From the NCBI RefSeq assembly GCF_033095785.1, contig NZ_CP137134.1, positions 1,364,001 through 1,428,000 on the forward strand: a stretch of DNA of 64,000 nt, in the 5' to 3' direction. The notes beneath the pieces are model-generated. The model was given only the letters and a program-made list of their open reading frames with translations. It was not told where the DNA came from and did not search any database. Positions 7,539-17,667 of this stretch are shown here, piece after piece. The first letter of the stretch is position 1; each line of letters begins with the position of its first letter. The position numbers were made by a program, and so were the translations under genes. The DNA is from Nitrosospira sp. Is2 (GTDB taxonomy: Bacteria > Pseudomonadota > Gammaproteobacteria > Burkholderiales > Nitrosomonadaceae).

Positions 7539-9644
7539 CTAAGTCTCTGTGCTGTCTGTCGTCTCCGCCGAAACTGCCTTCATACTCAAACGTAAGCGAC
7601 CCTTATCGTCAGCTTCCAGGACTTTTACGCGCACCGTCTGACCTTCCTTGAGATGGTCAGCAACGTTGTTGACTCGCTCATTGGCAATCTGGGAGATGTG
7701 CAACAATCCGTCCTTGCCGGGTAGCACGCTGACAATGGCGCCAAAATCGAGAAGCTTTAATACGATCCCTTGGTATATTTTCCCGACCTCTACCTCAGCG
7801 GTGATATCTTCGATCCGCTTTCTCGCCAGCTCGCCACCTTCGGCGTTGATGCAGGCTATCATAACGGTGCCATCGTCGGTGATATCGATAGTGGTACCGG
7901 TCTCTTCAGTCAGCGCCCGAATTACCGCCCCGCCTTTTCCTATCACATCCCTTATTTTCTCGGGATTGATCTTTATTTTAATGATACGCGGCGCGTGTTC
8001 CGAAATTTCCTCGCGCTTTGCGGGCATGGCCTCTTTCATGATGCGAAGAATATGCATGCGCCCTTCCTGCGCCTGGATAAGTGCAGCGTGCAAGATATCC
8101 TTGGTAATTCCCTGGATCTTGATATCCATTTGTAGAGCTGTAATACCTTTTTCGGTGCCGGCCACCTTGAAATCCATATCGCCAAGGTGATCTTCGTCAC
8201 CGAGAATATCCGTCAGAACGGCAAATCTGTTGCCTTCCTTGATCAGGCCCATGGCAATGCCCGCCACATGCGCCTTTAATGGCACACCCGCGTCCATCAA
8301 TGCAAGGCAACCGCCACAGACCGAGGCCATGGAACTCGAACCGTTGGATTCGGTAATCTCGGACACGACCCGCAACGAATAACCAAACTCTTCAGGAGAC
8401 GGCAATACCGCAACCAGAGCCCGCTTGGCAAGTCGGCCATGGCCGATTTCCCGGCGCTTAGGCGTGCCCACACGACCTGTCTCACCCGTAGCATACGGCG
8501 GCATGTTGTAGTGAAGCATGAAGCGCTCGGAATAGTCGCCTTGCAGGGCGTCGATTTTTTGTTCGTCGCGGCCAGTACCTAATGTCGCCACCACGAGTGC
8601 CTGGGTTTCACCACGGGTAAAGAGGGTAGAGCCATGGGTTCGCGGTAATAGCCCGTGGCGAATGGTAATGGGACGTACGGTACGCGTGTCGCGGCCGTCT
8701 ATACGTGGTTCGCCATCGAGAATCTGAGAACGCACGATTTTGGATTCCAGAGCGAAACAATCCTCCTTGACCGCTTGCGCATCTGGCCCATCCTCTGTAC
8801 CGACGCCCACCTCAGAGAAAACTCTCGTCCATATATTGTCTATGGTTTCCGATCGAAGCTGTTTCTCCTTTATTTGGAATGCCGCCCGTAGATCGGCTTC
8901 CGCCAGACTTGCAATTTTTTCAGCCAGCGTGGCTTCTCGCGACGGTGGTACCCAGTCCCATGCGGTGACGCCGGCTTCATCAGCCAACTCATTAATGGCA
9001 TCAATCGCGACCTGCATTTGCTGATGCCCATAAAGAATGGCGCCCAGCATGATGTCTTCGCTTAGCTCGTTGGCTTCGGATTCCACCATTAGAACTGCTT
9101 GCTGCGTACCTGCTACTACCAAATTCAATTGGGTCTGTTTCAACACGGTCGTGGTGGGGTTCAGGACATATTCACCATCGATGTAGCCAACACGGGCCGC
9201 GCCAATCGGACCATTAAAGGGAATGCCGGATAGCACGAGCGCCGCAGAGGCGCCTAGCATGGCAGGTACGTCCGCATCCACCTCGTTATCGGATGACAGG
9301 ACCGTAGCCACAATTTGTACTTCGTTGTAAAAATGATCCGGAAACAGCGGCCGGATAGGACGATCAATCAGACGGGAAGTGAGGATTTCCTTTTCGGACG
9401 GTCGGCCCTCGCGCTTGAAAAAACTCCCCGGTATTCTACCGGCCGCGTAGGTGCGCTCCTGATAATCCACAGTTAGAGGGAAGAAGTCTTGCCCGTGCTT
9501 GGCATGTTTTGCACCCACCACGGTAACCAGAACCACAGTATCGTCCATGGATACGATTACTGCTCCGTGTGCTTGCCTTGCTATTTCTCCGGTTTCGAGC
9601 GTTAGTTGATGAGACCCATACGTTATACTTTTCTTGATTTTCAA
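7539..9644 (-). CDS. pnp: Polyribonucleotide nucleotidyltransferase (PNPase)
   Basis: A 701-residue phosphorolytic 3'-5' exoribonuclease and degradosome component. Two RNase PH domains (about 10-230 and 310-545) flank the helical linker. Segments such as PGSFFKREGRPSEKE and the FMLHYNMPPYATGE region are diagnostic, and the second PH domain has the SDGSSS-type catalytic motif as TESNGSSSMASVCGG. A KH domain (about 553-610, GKGGAVIR) and an S1 domain (about 620-690, VLKLLDFGAIVSV) follow. It lies downstream of rpsO in the standard rpsO-pnp arrangement, with 110 bases between them that usually carry the RNase III processing and autoregulation site. Confidence 0.97.
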   Translation of the reverse strand: MKIKKSITYGSHQLTLETGEIARQAHGAVIVSMDDTVVLVTVVGAKHAKHGQDFFPLTVDYQERTYAAGRIPGSFFKREGRPSEKEILTSRLIDRPIRPLFPDHFYNEVQIVATVLSSDNEVDADVPAMLGASAALVLSGIPFNGPIGAARVGYIDGEYVLNPTTTVLKQTQLNLVVAGTQQAVLMVESEANELSEDIMLGAILYGHQQMQVAIDAINELADEAGVTAWDWVPPSREATLAEKIASLAEADLRAAFQIKEKQLRSETIDNIWTRVFSEVGVGTEDGPDAQAVKEDCFALESKIVRSQILDGEPRIDGRDTRTVRPITIRHGLLPRTHGSTLFTRGETQALVVATLGTGRDEQKIDALQGDYSERFMLHYNMPPYATGETGRVGTPKRREIGHGRLAKRALVAVLPSPEEFGYSLRVVSEITESNGSSSMASVCGGCLALMDAGVPLKAHVAGIAMGLIKEGNRFAVLTDILGDEDHLGDMDFKVAGTEKGITALQMDIKIQGITKDILHAALIQAQEGRMHILRIMKEAMPAKREEISEHAPRIIKIKINPEKIRDVIGKGGAVIRALTEETGTTIDITDDGTVMIACINAEGGELARKRIEDITAEVEVGKIYQGIVLKLLDFGAIVSVLPGKDGLLHISQIANERVNNVADHLKEGQTVRVKVLEADDKGRLRLSMKAVSAETTDSTET

Positions 9645-9754
9645 TTAACTACCCTTTTCGATAAAAACATTTCAGTTCCGCTTCGGGTCAGCCGGTACAA
9701 GTGAAACCTGACATGCTCATTCACGTCCCACTATCTCAATCAGGGCTCTATATG

Positions 9755-10024
9755 CTATTTGCGCAAGCCAAGACGCTCTATTAACGTGCGATAACTATCG
9801 GCGCTGCTGCTTTTCAGATAATCCAGCAGCTTGCGGCGACGGCTCACCATGCGCAAAAGCCCGCGGCGGGAATGGTGATCCTTGACGTGGGCCTTGAAAT
9901 GAGTGGCCAGGTCGTTAATCCGTACGGTCAACAACGCCACTTGCACTTCGGGAGAACCCGTATCTCCAGCGGCTCGTTGGTAGTCGCGTACTACCTGTGC
10001 TTTTTGATCGGTTGTGACTGCCAT
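9755..10024 (-). CDS. rpsO: 30S ribosomal protein S15
   Basis: An 89-residue S15 that binds 16S rRNA helix 22 in the central domain. The motifs GDTGSPEVQVALLT, HFKAHVKDHHSRRGLL and RRRKLLDYLK are characteristic. I chose the ATG at 10024 because GGAGAG lies six bases upstream; an ATG twelve bases earlier would put that ribosome site inside the coding sequence. It is followed by pnp on the same strand. Confidence 0.97.
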   Translation of the reverse strand: MAVTTDQKAQVVRDYQRAAGDTGSPEVQVALLTVRINDLATHFKAHVKDHHSRRGLLRMVSRRRKLLDYLKSSSADSYRTLIERLGLRK

Positions 10025-10281
10025 GCTACTCTCCATTACACCTGATGCGAAAGGGCGACATTTTAACCTTTAACATGCTCAACGCTCAAGTAATGTTATA
10101 TTTTATTTCATGCTGAGGCTAAAGACGTCGAGCGGAAGCTGTAGCCGAGACTGCACCTAAACATGAAACGAAGCAATAACTGGCGGCCATGGTGGCAAGC
10201 CGCCAATCTCCTGTTTACCCCAATGGTTAAAATGACTGATGAGTGCTTGAGCGGGCCAAGTGCGACGCCGGCGCCCCTCGT

Positions 10282-11019
10282 TTAGAAGCTTGCAAGAGAT
10301 GAGGAGGAGCGCTGTGAAGCGATCCCCATTTGCATCCCGGCAAATCGTGCGACATTTGACAACGTGGTACATGCGGCCCGAGAATCCGCCGCAAGACGCA
10401 GCAGCATGCCAACAGTTAACGCTCGACCCAATAACAATGGCAGCAGCCGCGCCAGATCAGCCCTGCCATCGGGGCGGACCGCACCAAGCAAAACTGGCGG
10501 AGGGGAAAATTCCACGGGATCGGAGATTGCCCGAATTGCCAGAAATGGGATCCCCGCATAAGCCGCAGCCTCCGCTACCGCTCCGCTTTCCATGTCCACC
10601 GCGCAGGCCCCGGTAGCTCTCGCCAATTCACGTTTTGCCGTGCCCGATGTCAGTACGTTGGGGCTAGCAGCCAATATACCCCCAGTGATACTCAGGTGCC
10701 CAGGCAACCGCTGCCGCAGGCTCTCACGCCAACTCAAGTCAACCTCCAGCAGACGACCAGCGTGAATGAATTCCGGTAAGACTAAATCCCCTGGGTTTAA
10801 GCCTGGCTCCAGGGCACCTGCAAATCCAAAACTCATCAAGGCAGTGGCGCCGGAGGTCCTCAATCCCTCCGCAGCCTTGCGCGCTGCGTCTGCGCCCATT
10901 CCGGAAAGCCATATCGCTCCATTCTCCCCAAGGCCAATCGGTGCATTGAACGGCAGGCGGCGACGGGTAATGCAGCGAGCTTCGACTCGCATTGCCGTGA
11001 CAATGCCGACGCCCCTCAC
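10282..11019 (-). CDS. hpnG: Hopanoid-associated nucleoside phosphorylase HpnG
   Basis: A phosphorylase of the purine nucleoside phosphorylase/MTAN superfamily. HpnG removes adenine from adenosylhopane to give ribosylhopane in extended hopanoid synthesis. Motifs include the glycine-rich LMSFGFAGALEPGLNPGDLVLP segment (phosphate/ribose site) and AVDMESGAVAEAAAYAGIPFLAIRAISDP, where the Met-Glu pair binds ribose and the later Asp protonates the base. I chose the GTG at 11019, which overlaps the shc stop codon as GTGA; this gives 245 residues and removes an implausible 43-residue extension. The overlap couples it to shc. Confidence 0.88.
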   Translation of the reverse strand: MRGVGIVTAMRVEARCITRRRLPFNAPIGLGENGAIWLSGMGADAARKAAEGLRTSGATALMSFGFAGALEPGLNPGDLVLPEFIHAGRLLEVDLSWRESLRQRLPGHLSITGGILAASPNVLTSGTAKRELARATGACAVDMESGAVAEAAAYAGIPFLAIRAISDPVEFSPPPVLLGAVRPDGRADLARLLPLLLGRALTVGMLLRLAADSRAACTTLSNVARFAGMQMGIASQRSSSSLASF

Positions 11020-13010
11020 GTAAATGCTTTCCGGGTCAGCGCATGGTATCTGGTCAAAGCCCACAAGGGGAAGTATTTTGCATACCCGTAGTATCTGAGG
11101 TAAAAAACGCGGGGGAAGCCTGGCGCGGTAAACCACGGGTCGTGCCACAGTCCGTCAGCGTCCTGGGTGTTCAGCAAGTATGCGATACCCCGGTTCACTT
11201 CCTGACAGTTCGCTTCGCCTGCTGCCATCAGACCCAGGAGCGCCCACGCGGTTTGAAATGAAGTGCTCGTCTTGAACTGGCCTGCCTGCTGCGGTTCGAA
11301 ATATGTATCGTTGCTTTCGCCCCAGCCTCCATCATCCCGTTGCACCGACTTAAGCCAAAGTGCGGCGCGGCGAATGGCGAGATGACCCGTATCAACACCA
11401 ACCAACCGGAAAGCTTCGAGCACCGACCAAGTGCCGTAAATATAGTTGCTTCCCCAGCGCCCAAACCATGCGCCGTTGGGTTCCTGTTCCGCGTACAGAT
11501 AGGCAAGGCCTCTCTGTACTGCCTCTTTGTGCCGGGACTCTCCATGCAAGGCCAGGAAACCGGTACATCTTGCCGTCACGTCGCTGGTCGGCGGATCGAG
11601 CAGGGCACCATGATCCGCAAACGGAATTTCATTCAGGTAGTAATAAGTATTGTCGGAGTCAAATGCGGCAAAACCACCATCACGCGACTGCATCCCGGCT
11701 AGCCAGTCCGCAGCTCGGACAATGCTTTGGTTATAGGCTGCGGGATCCGCTTGCTGCAGAGACCATGCTACCGCCGCGGTATCGTCCAGATCGGGGTAAT
11801 GGGGATTGGTGTATTGAAATGCCCAACCTCCTCCCAAAAGTCCAGGATGCTCTACCTGCCAGTCCGCAGGTGCATCAAGTATCTGATTAGGTATAAGCCA
11901 ATCTAGCGCCTTTCGGATCGGCTTCTGATCCGCATTGATACCTTCTTGTAATGCGAGGCACGCGAGGACAGTATCCCACACTGGTGATGCACAGGGCTGG
12001 CACCAGACACGCTCGCCTTCGTCCACCAGCAGTTTACGCAGGGCGCCGCGGCATTGCTCCCGATATGGATGCTCATATGGATAGCCCAGCAATGCCAGCG
12101 CCTCCCCCGCGTTGACTATCGCGGGAAAGATTCCACCCAGGCCGGAATCTCCGTTCAGCCGCTCAATGGTCCAGCTTTCCGCGCGGCGTAGCGCGTAACG
12201 ACGCAGCGGCTTTGGGATGAGCGGTTCAAATAATGAAGCGGTACGCTCGATGATCAAAAACAGCCGATTCAGGCGAGTGCGCACCGGGAAATAGTCCCGC
12301 TCTTCCTCGGGTGGGGTCGTAAACAGTTCCTGAATATGTACCTGGCGCGGATTGACCGCGCGCGCTTTCAAGCTGCACAGGATGGAAAGCGGTACCATTA
12401 CGGCGCGAGACCAGTACGCAACCTTGCTGATGTGAAATGGAAACCACCGAGGCAACAAAATGATCTCCACCGGCACGAATGGAACGCCGCGCCACGGGAT
12501 CTGACCATACATCGCAAGCAATATGCGGGTAAACACGTTCGCCCGTGCTGCGCCTCCATGTTGGATAATGGCTGCACGAGCACGCAGCATATGGGGCGCA
12601 TCTGGCGAGTCTCCGACAATCTTGAGGGCGTAATACGCCTTTATAGTACAACTCAGGTCGAATGCGCCCCCGTAGTATAATGGCCAGCCGCCATGCTCAA
12701 GATCCTGCTTTTCACGAATAAACCGGGCGAGCCTGATCTCAAGGTCCGCATCCACGTCATCCATGAAGTGCATCATCAACACGTACTCGGCGGGTATTGA
12801 GCAGTCCGCCTCCAGCGGGAAACACCAATGCCCGTCTTCATTTTGTAACGAAAGCAAAGCATCGCGCGCGGCAGCCAATCCGTTTTCCAGCATTGTGGTA
12901 CCCGTTGAATCCGGGTACCGATCTTGCGAAGACAACATCGCAGCACCTTCGAATCTTTTCATTTTTTTACCTACGTTCCTTGCGGGTGAATCAGGATGCA
13001 ACCTATCCAT
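11016..13010 (-). CDS. shc: Squalene-hopene cyclase
   Basis: This membrane-associated class II triterpene cyclase converts squalene to hopene and hopanol. The 664-residue length is normal. The protonating DxDD motif is D-L-D-D at residues 407-410. Several QW repeats are visible (for example QNEDGHW, QSRDGGFAAF, QEPNGAWFGRWG, QRDDGGWGE), and the GAFDLSCTIKAYYALK segment belongs to the N-terminal barrel. ATGs at residues 17, 25 and 40 make the exact start uncertain, since the family usually begins close to the first QW-like block. It overlaps hpnG and is the biosynthetic core of the hopanoid locus. Confidence 0.95.
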   Translation of the reverse strand: MDRLHPDSPARNVGKKMKRFEGAAMLSSQDRYPDSTGTTMLENGLAAARDALLSLQNEDGHWCFPLEADCSIPAEYVLMMHFMDDVDADLEIRLARFIREKQDLEHGGWPLYYGGAFDLSCTIKAYYALKIVGDSPDAPHMLRARAAIIQHGGAARANVFTRILLAMYGQIPWRGVPFVPVEIILLPRWFPFHISKVAYWSRAVMVPLSILCSLKARAVNPRQVHIQELFTTPPEEERDYFPVRTRLNRLFLIIERTASLFEPLIPKPLRRYALRRAESWTIERLNGDSGLGGIFPAIVNAGEALALLGYPYEHPYREQCRGALRKLLVDEGERVWCQPCASPVWDTVLACLALQEGINADQKPIRKALDWLIPNQILDAPADWQVEHPGLLGGGWAFQYTNPHYPDLDDTAAVAWSLQQADPAAYNQSIVRAADWLAGMQSRDGGFAAFDSDNTYYYLNEIPFADHGALLDPPTSDVTARCTGFLALHGESRHKEAVQRGLAYLYAEQEPNGAWFGRWGSNYIYGTWSVLEAFRLVGVDTGHLAIRRAALWLKSVQRDDGGWGESNDTYFEPQQAGQFKTSTSFQTAWALLGLMAAGEANCQEVNRGIAYLLNTQDADGLWHDPWFTAPGFPRVFYLRYYGYAKYFPLWALTRYHALTRKAFT

Positions 13011-13180
13011 ATGGTCATCAGAATAAATGCTGCCAGCTACGTTTTTATTCTGCAGATCGCGTACCGGGTGGATGAATGGCCCAAGTTACGGTCCTTAACC
13101 ATACAAACTTCCTATCAAAAAAACGCGATCATGCTCTCTAACCAGTTCGATTATTGCCCTTATTAAAATAATTGCTAGCC

Positions 13181-13960
13181 TTACGACGGTGGTTTAACCG
13201 TCCGTTCGCCTTGAACGGAATCAGCTTCTACTGGGTCATCGTAACTTTCGGGCGGCGGATCGCCGTCATAGATCAAATGCTTGCGTTGTTGCAAATATCC
13301 CTCTCGCACAAATAAATAAGGGTCCAGGGCAGCCTGGTCGCGGATTCGCATAGGGCCGGACAATCTAGCCCGCCTGTCAATAATGCTTAAAACTGTGACG
13401 GGCGCCACGACAGCAGAGCCTGCAACCGACCCCGCATAAAACAAAAGATTGCTGAAAACACTTACCGGAATACCGGGCGCATCACGATATGTGCTCGGCC
13501 CGATCAATGGCACGAATAAGTAAGATCCGGTATTGACCCCCCACACCCCCAAGGTCTGGCCAAAGTCTTCATCATGTTGCGGTAGTCCCATGGGGGCCGC
13601 CATATCAAAGAGCCCGCCCAGGCCGATCGTGGAATTGACGACAAACCGCAGACTGTCCTCAAATCCCTGTCGGACTTTTCCCTGCAAAAAAGCGTTAAGA
13701 ATAACGTTGGGGTAGGCTAAATTGTCATAAAAATTTCCGATCGAGCGTTGCATGCGGTTGGGAACGTACTTTACATAGACGTCTGCAACCGGCGCCAGAA
13801 CTGCCCGATCGACCTTATCCGTAAAATCATAAAACTTACGATTCGTTTTTTCGTTTGGATCGACCGGATCAACGCCAGGGTCGGCCGGGTGCATGGAGGC
13901 GCAACCAGTAAATAATAGAGCGCTGGCTAAAAACAGGCCGATTGTCGCGTTGCGCGTCAT
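13181..13960 (-). CDS. mlaA: MlaA (VacJ)-family outer-membrane lipoprotein
   Basis: An outer-membrane lipoprotein of the MlaA family, which elsewhere removes misplaced phospholipids from the outer leaflet. From the ATG at 13960 the signal peptide ends in a lipobox L-F-T-G-C with Cys20. Conserved MlaA segments follow: DPNEKTNRKFYDFTDKVDR, NFYDNLAYPNVILNAFLQG and FGQTLGVWGVNTGSYLFVPL, then the SPxxxRD-like GPSTYRDAPG. A TTG 21 bases earlier could also start it. It lies between shc and the RND-like hpnN, together with the MlaC-like hpnM, so its cargo here may include hopanoids; that is inference. Confidence 0.92.
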   Translation of the reverse strand: MTRNATIGLFLASALLFTGCASMHPADPGVDPVDPNEKTNRKFYDFTDKVDRAVLAPVADVYVKYVPNRMQRSIGNFYDNLAYPNVILNAFLQGKVRQGFEDSLRFVVNSTIGLGGLFDMAAPMGLPQHDEDFGQTLGVWGVNTGSYLFVPLIGPSTYRDAPGIPVSVFSNLLFYAGSVAGSAVVAPVTVLSIIDRRARLSGPMRIRDQAALDPYLFVREGYLQQRKHLIYDGDPPPESYDDPVEADSVQGERTVKPPS

Positions 13961-14092
13961 GATGGATAAGAGGTAGTACAAACCTTGATAATCTAATGAT
14001 CCTGCGAAAAAACGAATTTATCGACGTGGTAAATCATCACAAGGTGCGAAGTATAAACAAATTGCTAAACTAGCGCACAACTTCGCAAGTAA

Positions 14093-16786
14093 TCATGCTC
14101 TGACCCCTTGTGCCGGCGTCCGCAGCAATACGGGCAATATCGCAAGCGTGCAGACCAGGGTAAAAGTCAGCCCTACGGTGAGCATTATCCCCATGCTGGC
14201 GGTTCCCTGATGCGACGAAAACATCAGGCTGGCGAAGTCGACCAGGGCAGTCAAGGCACTGTAGAAAATGGCACGCGCAGTGCTGGTGTGAATCAGAACC
14301 TCGCTCACCATCTCGTTATTCAGACTGCGGTGCACCATATGCAAGCTACTATCGATACCGAGACCAAGCAACAATGGTAATGCAATGATATTGGCGAAGT
14401 TGAATGGCACACCCAGCAGGACGGTGAACGATGCGGTGAATATACTGGATAGCAAAAGCGGCAGCAGCACTAAGATGGTATATTTTAAACTGCGCAGCAA
14501 TATTAGCAATATTATGATAATGCCGACGAGTGCCAGCAGGAAGGCCTGCACAAACGCCTTCACCACAGCCTCTCCTGCTTCCAGACTCACCATGGGCGCA
14601 CCGGTGGCGTTAGGGGCCACTTGCTGGACGGACCGTACAAAACGCCGTAACGCGTCGTTATCGTTGAGATCTTCCGCCGGGTAGATCGCTACCCGGTATT
14701 CTCCAGTGGTCGGGCTATGCCAGCGGTTGATCAACTCCACGGGCAGGTCGTCCTCTCCGAACGGGGCAGCTTCAGTTGCAAGACGGAGGCTCTGCAGGGC
14801 GGTGGGTAACGTTACGAGCAGGTCATCTTCCACCGAATTAAGCAGTTTGCCCTGCTCGTCCTTGCTGGCGATGTCCAGCCGTGTAAATAGGCTGGCAAGC
14901 GATGATTTCAGCTTGCGTGCGGTTTCTGTCGCGGAATGATCAGGATGCGCTTTAATAAACCGATTCAGTGCCGCAGCCAACGCATTTAGTGCATGACGCT
15001 GCCGTGCCGCGATGTCGCCAGGGGGCGGTTCGGGCCGGGGCGAAATCGCTATTGGTCCCATCGTAAGTGCCATTTCCTCGATAAGCAGGAGTTTTTCCTC
15101 TTGTTCCGGCGGCACAAAATCCTGGATTGTAATCACCTTGCTTACTTCCGGAAGCTTGGCGAGGCGCGGGGCTAAATCTTCGGCTTCCTTGCGCTCCTTC
15201 ACCAGCGCAATGGAGTGCCAGGGTGAATCCTCAGCTTCGGCGATAAGCTCACGGAACGCCTGCACCGCATCTCCGGTGGGGTCCTGCATATTTAGCAGGT
15301 TGTAATCAAACCTCACCTGAGGCAAGATCACAAGCGCGGCAAGGGCAGCCGCGACGGTGGCGGCGTAGGTTACCCTGTGCCATTTCAGGGACAGTTCAAG
15401 CACCTTTCCGACAGAACTCTTCGGCATCGATTCCTTGAACTTTGGTTGCGGCAGGCACCGCAGCAGCGCCGGCCCGATGGTCAAGGTAACCAGGAGACTT
15501 ATTATCATGCCCGTGCCAGAGATAATACCCAACTCTGCAACGCCGCTAAAATCGGTGGGTATAAATGCATAGAAGCCGATCGCGTTGGTAATGGTACAGG
15601 CCGTTAGTGCGGCGCCTGCATCACCGCCGGAAACCCGTATGGCCTCATCTGGCGGTGGACCGCCTTCAAGGACCTCACGATACCGCAGCAGAAAATGTAT
15701 GGCGAAGTCCGCGCCCAAACCGATATAGAGCACCGCGAAGGCGATGGAAATCACGTTCAGGTGACCAACTGCCGCGGTGGCAAACGCCGCTGTAAGCAGC
15801 AAACCCATCGTCAGGCAGACCAACACGTTGATGATCAGCCCACCGGTTCGCATGGCAAAGTAAAGCACCATCCCCACCATCACGAATGTAATTATTCCCG
15901 CGATTTCCATTCCGCTCAGGGAGCTTTTGAGTTCTTCGCCGGCTAACGCTGCCTCGCCCGTAATATGCAATCGGATCGGCCCACCTTCCGTTATGCCAAC
16001 ATCTCGCGCCGCCGCGTGCAAGGCGGTCGTTGATTGCTCGGCTGGAAGTAGCTGAGAGAAGTCGAGTTTTGGCTTAACGACGATTATTTGCTTGTATTTG
16101 TTCTTTTGTGCTTCGTCATTGAATAGCGATTGCCATGACAAGGCTCTGGACGATCCTTCAATGCGCGCATCCAACGTTGCACTTACTCCTCCCATGACGG
16201 GGCGGAGTTCCATGCTGCGTCCCTTATTCATCTCGTCAACTGCGCGCATAAGCACGTCAGCAAAAGCCGGCAAGGTGGGATCGCGAGCGATATGGGCAAT
16301 AAGCGGCTGTGCCGCGGCAATGCGATCAGTAATTTGCGCCAGCTCCGGAATACTTTCGTAGAGCAAGCCATTTCGTACAAAGAAATCCTCGGCCGTTGGC
16401 GCGTAGATATCGTGAAAATTTGTGGTGTCTGTCTTCAGCCGCTCAGTGAGACGTTGAGCCGTCGTGCGAGCTTGCTCGGGTGTGGGGGCCTCCACCACCA
16501 GGAGCATGGTGTCGATATCCTGCGGAAATGTTTCGTTGTAATGCTTCATGTTGACCCGAAACGGCAAGTGCTCGGATAGCATGTCTGTGGTATCGGTATT
16601 CATCCCGAGGTTGCGCGAGACGTATATGCCGCAGGCAACCGCGACCAGCAGGGCCGCAAGAAGAACCCAGGCGCCGTGACGGTAGGAAATGGTAGACCAG
16701 CGCGCAAAAATTTCATAAGTGCGGCTGGGAGAAGCTTTGGTGGGTGTGGTCATGCCTTGGGAAGCAATTCGAAACGATCGATCCAT
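14093..16786 (-). CDS. hpnN: Hopanoid-associated RND/MMPL transporter HpnN
   Basis: An 897-residue inner-membrane protein of the RND/MMPL superfamily, HpnN type, which moves hopanoids towards the outer membrane. Transmembrane segment 1 (about 40-58, WVLLAALLVAVACGIYV) is followed by a large periplasmic loop, a block of five segments (about 285-450 with VLYIGLGADFAIHFLLRYRE), a second periplasmic loop and a second block near 745-890 with the repeat-equivalent LLLGLGIDSSLHMVHR. Two matched halves of this kind are diagnostic. Met12 could also be the start. hpnM lies directly upstream. Confidence 0.93.
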   Translation of the reverse strand: MDRSFRIASQGMTTPTKASPSRTYEIFARWSTISYRHGAWVLLAALLVAVACGIYVSRNLGMNTDTTDMLSEHLPFRVNMKHYNETFPQDIDTMLLVVEAPTPEQARTTAQRLTERLKTDTTNFHDIYAPTAEDFFVRNGLLYESIPELAQITDRIAAAQPLIAHIARDPTLPAFADVLMRAVDEMNKGRSMELRPVMGGVSATLDARIEGSSRALSWQSLFNDEAQKNKYKQIIVVKPKLDFSQLLPAEQSTTALHAAARDVGITEGGPIRLHITGEAALAGEELKSSLSGMEIAGIITFVMVGMVLYFAMRTGGLIINVLVCLTMGLLLTAAFATAAVGHLNVISIAFAVLYIGLGADFAIHFLLRYREVLEGGPPPDEAIRVSGGDAGAALTACTITNAIGFYAFIPTDFSGVAELGIISGTGMIISLLVTLTIGPALLRCLPQPKFKESMPKSSVGKVLELSLKWHRVTYAATVAAALAALVILPQVRFDYNLLNMQDPTGDAVQAFRELIAEAEDSPWHSIALVKERKEAEDLAPRLAKLPEVSKVITIQDFVPPEQEEKLLLIEEMALTMGPIAISPRPEPPPGDIAARQRHALNALAAALNRFIKAHPDHSATETARKLKSSLASLFTRLDIASKDEQGKLLNSVEDDLLVTLPTALQSLRLATEAAPFGEDDLPVELINRWHSPTTGEYRVAIYPAEDLNDNDALRRFVRSVQQVAPNATGAPMVSLEAGEAVVKAFVQAFLLALVGIIIILLILLRSLKYTILVLLPLLLSSIFTASFTVLLGVPFNFANIIALPLLLGLGIDSSLHMVHRSLNNEMVSEVLIHTSTARAIFYSALTALVDFASLMFSSHQGTASMGIMLTVGLTFTLVCTLAILPVLLRTPAQGVRA

Positions 16787-16944
16787 GACGCAAGTACGAG
16801 CTTTTTGAATAAGCTCTATGTATGCGCTGTATGCGCGACAGCAGCTTTAAGGGATGTGACGGGCAAAAGGCAAAGCGCCTGGCGATCCTCCTGGGAGGCA
16901 ATTGTCGGCCCCACCCGAGAAGTCGGGTTGAGCGTCATAATTGT

Positions 16945-17577
16945 CTAATCTTGTTCGGTCTGGGCGACTTTTTCCTTGAGCATATCGATTAGCCCCTGAA
17001 AGCCGTCGCGCTGAAGGATGGCGCGGTATTCCACCCGTTTTAGCGCAAGATCGCTGACCCCATCAGCAAGGACATTGACGATACGCCACCCGTCTTTCGT
17101 TTGGCGGAGGACATAATCGAAACGTACGGGCGGCTCCCGACCCGACTGGACGAATCGGGTACGCACCATGACCTGATCGCGAGGCATATCCTGTTGCTCG
17201 ATAAATTCGAAACGCTCACCCTCATGACTTTTAAACCAGCCTGCATAGGTGCCAATGCTGAGTTTCCGAAAAACATCAGTGAAGACGCGCTGCTCCTCGG
17301 CGCTAAGCTGGGTCCAATTGGCTCCAAGAGTGGTCCGGGCAATAAAGTCGAGATCGTGAGTTTGGTCAACCGCCTTAGCCAGCAAATCGAAACGGCCTCG
17401 GTAACCCAGTTTCCCGCCCTCACGCATCGACTTGATCAGTGACTCTTGCAGGTAATTCACCACCTGCTCCGGGCCTGGTCGGTCCTGCGCTTCAGCCCAT
17501 GAGGCTGGCACGACCAGTAGCATCACTACCAGTATCGGAAGTTGAAATACGGACTTGATTAAGCGCAGAATCCTCAT
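16945..17577 (-). CDS. hpnM: HpnM: MlaC/Ttg2-family periplasmic lipid-binding protein
   Basis: A 210-residue protein with a Sec signal peptide (about residues 1-31, ending in A-E-A). The mature part matches the MlaC/toluene-tolerance Ttg2D family: FDLLAKAVDQTHDLDFIARTTLG, the LSAEEQRVFTDVFRKLSIGTYAGWF block and VRFDYVLRQTKDGWRIVNVLADGVSDL. MlaC proteins ferry a lipid across the periplasm. The gene lies between hpnH and hpnN in the same direction, so the hopanoid-associated name HpnM is appropriate. Confidence 0.92.
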   Translation of the reverse strand: MRILRLIKSVFQLPILVVMLLVVPASWAEAQDRPGPEQVVNYLQESLIKSMREGGKLGYRGRFDLLAKAVDQTHDLDFIARTTLGANWTQLSAEEQRVFTDVFRKLSIGTYAGWFKSHEGERFEFIEQQDMPRDQVMVRTRFVQSGREPPVRFDYVLRQTKDGWRIVNVLADGVSDLALKRVEYRAILQRDGFQGLIDMLKEKVAQTEQD

Positions 17578-17667
17578 AGTGAAAGCCTTTCAAACAAGTG
17601 CGCTCATCGCCATCAAAGCCGTGGCAAGCTACTACACCCAGCGCTTTGAAACATAAATGCAGCGCCG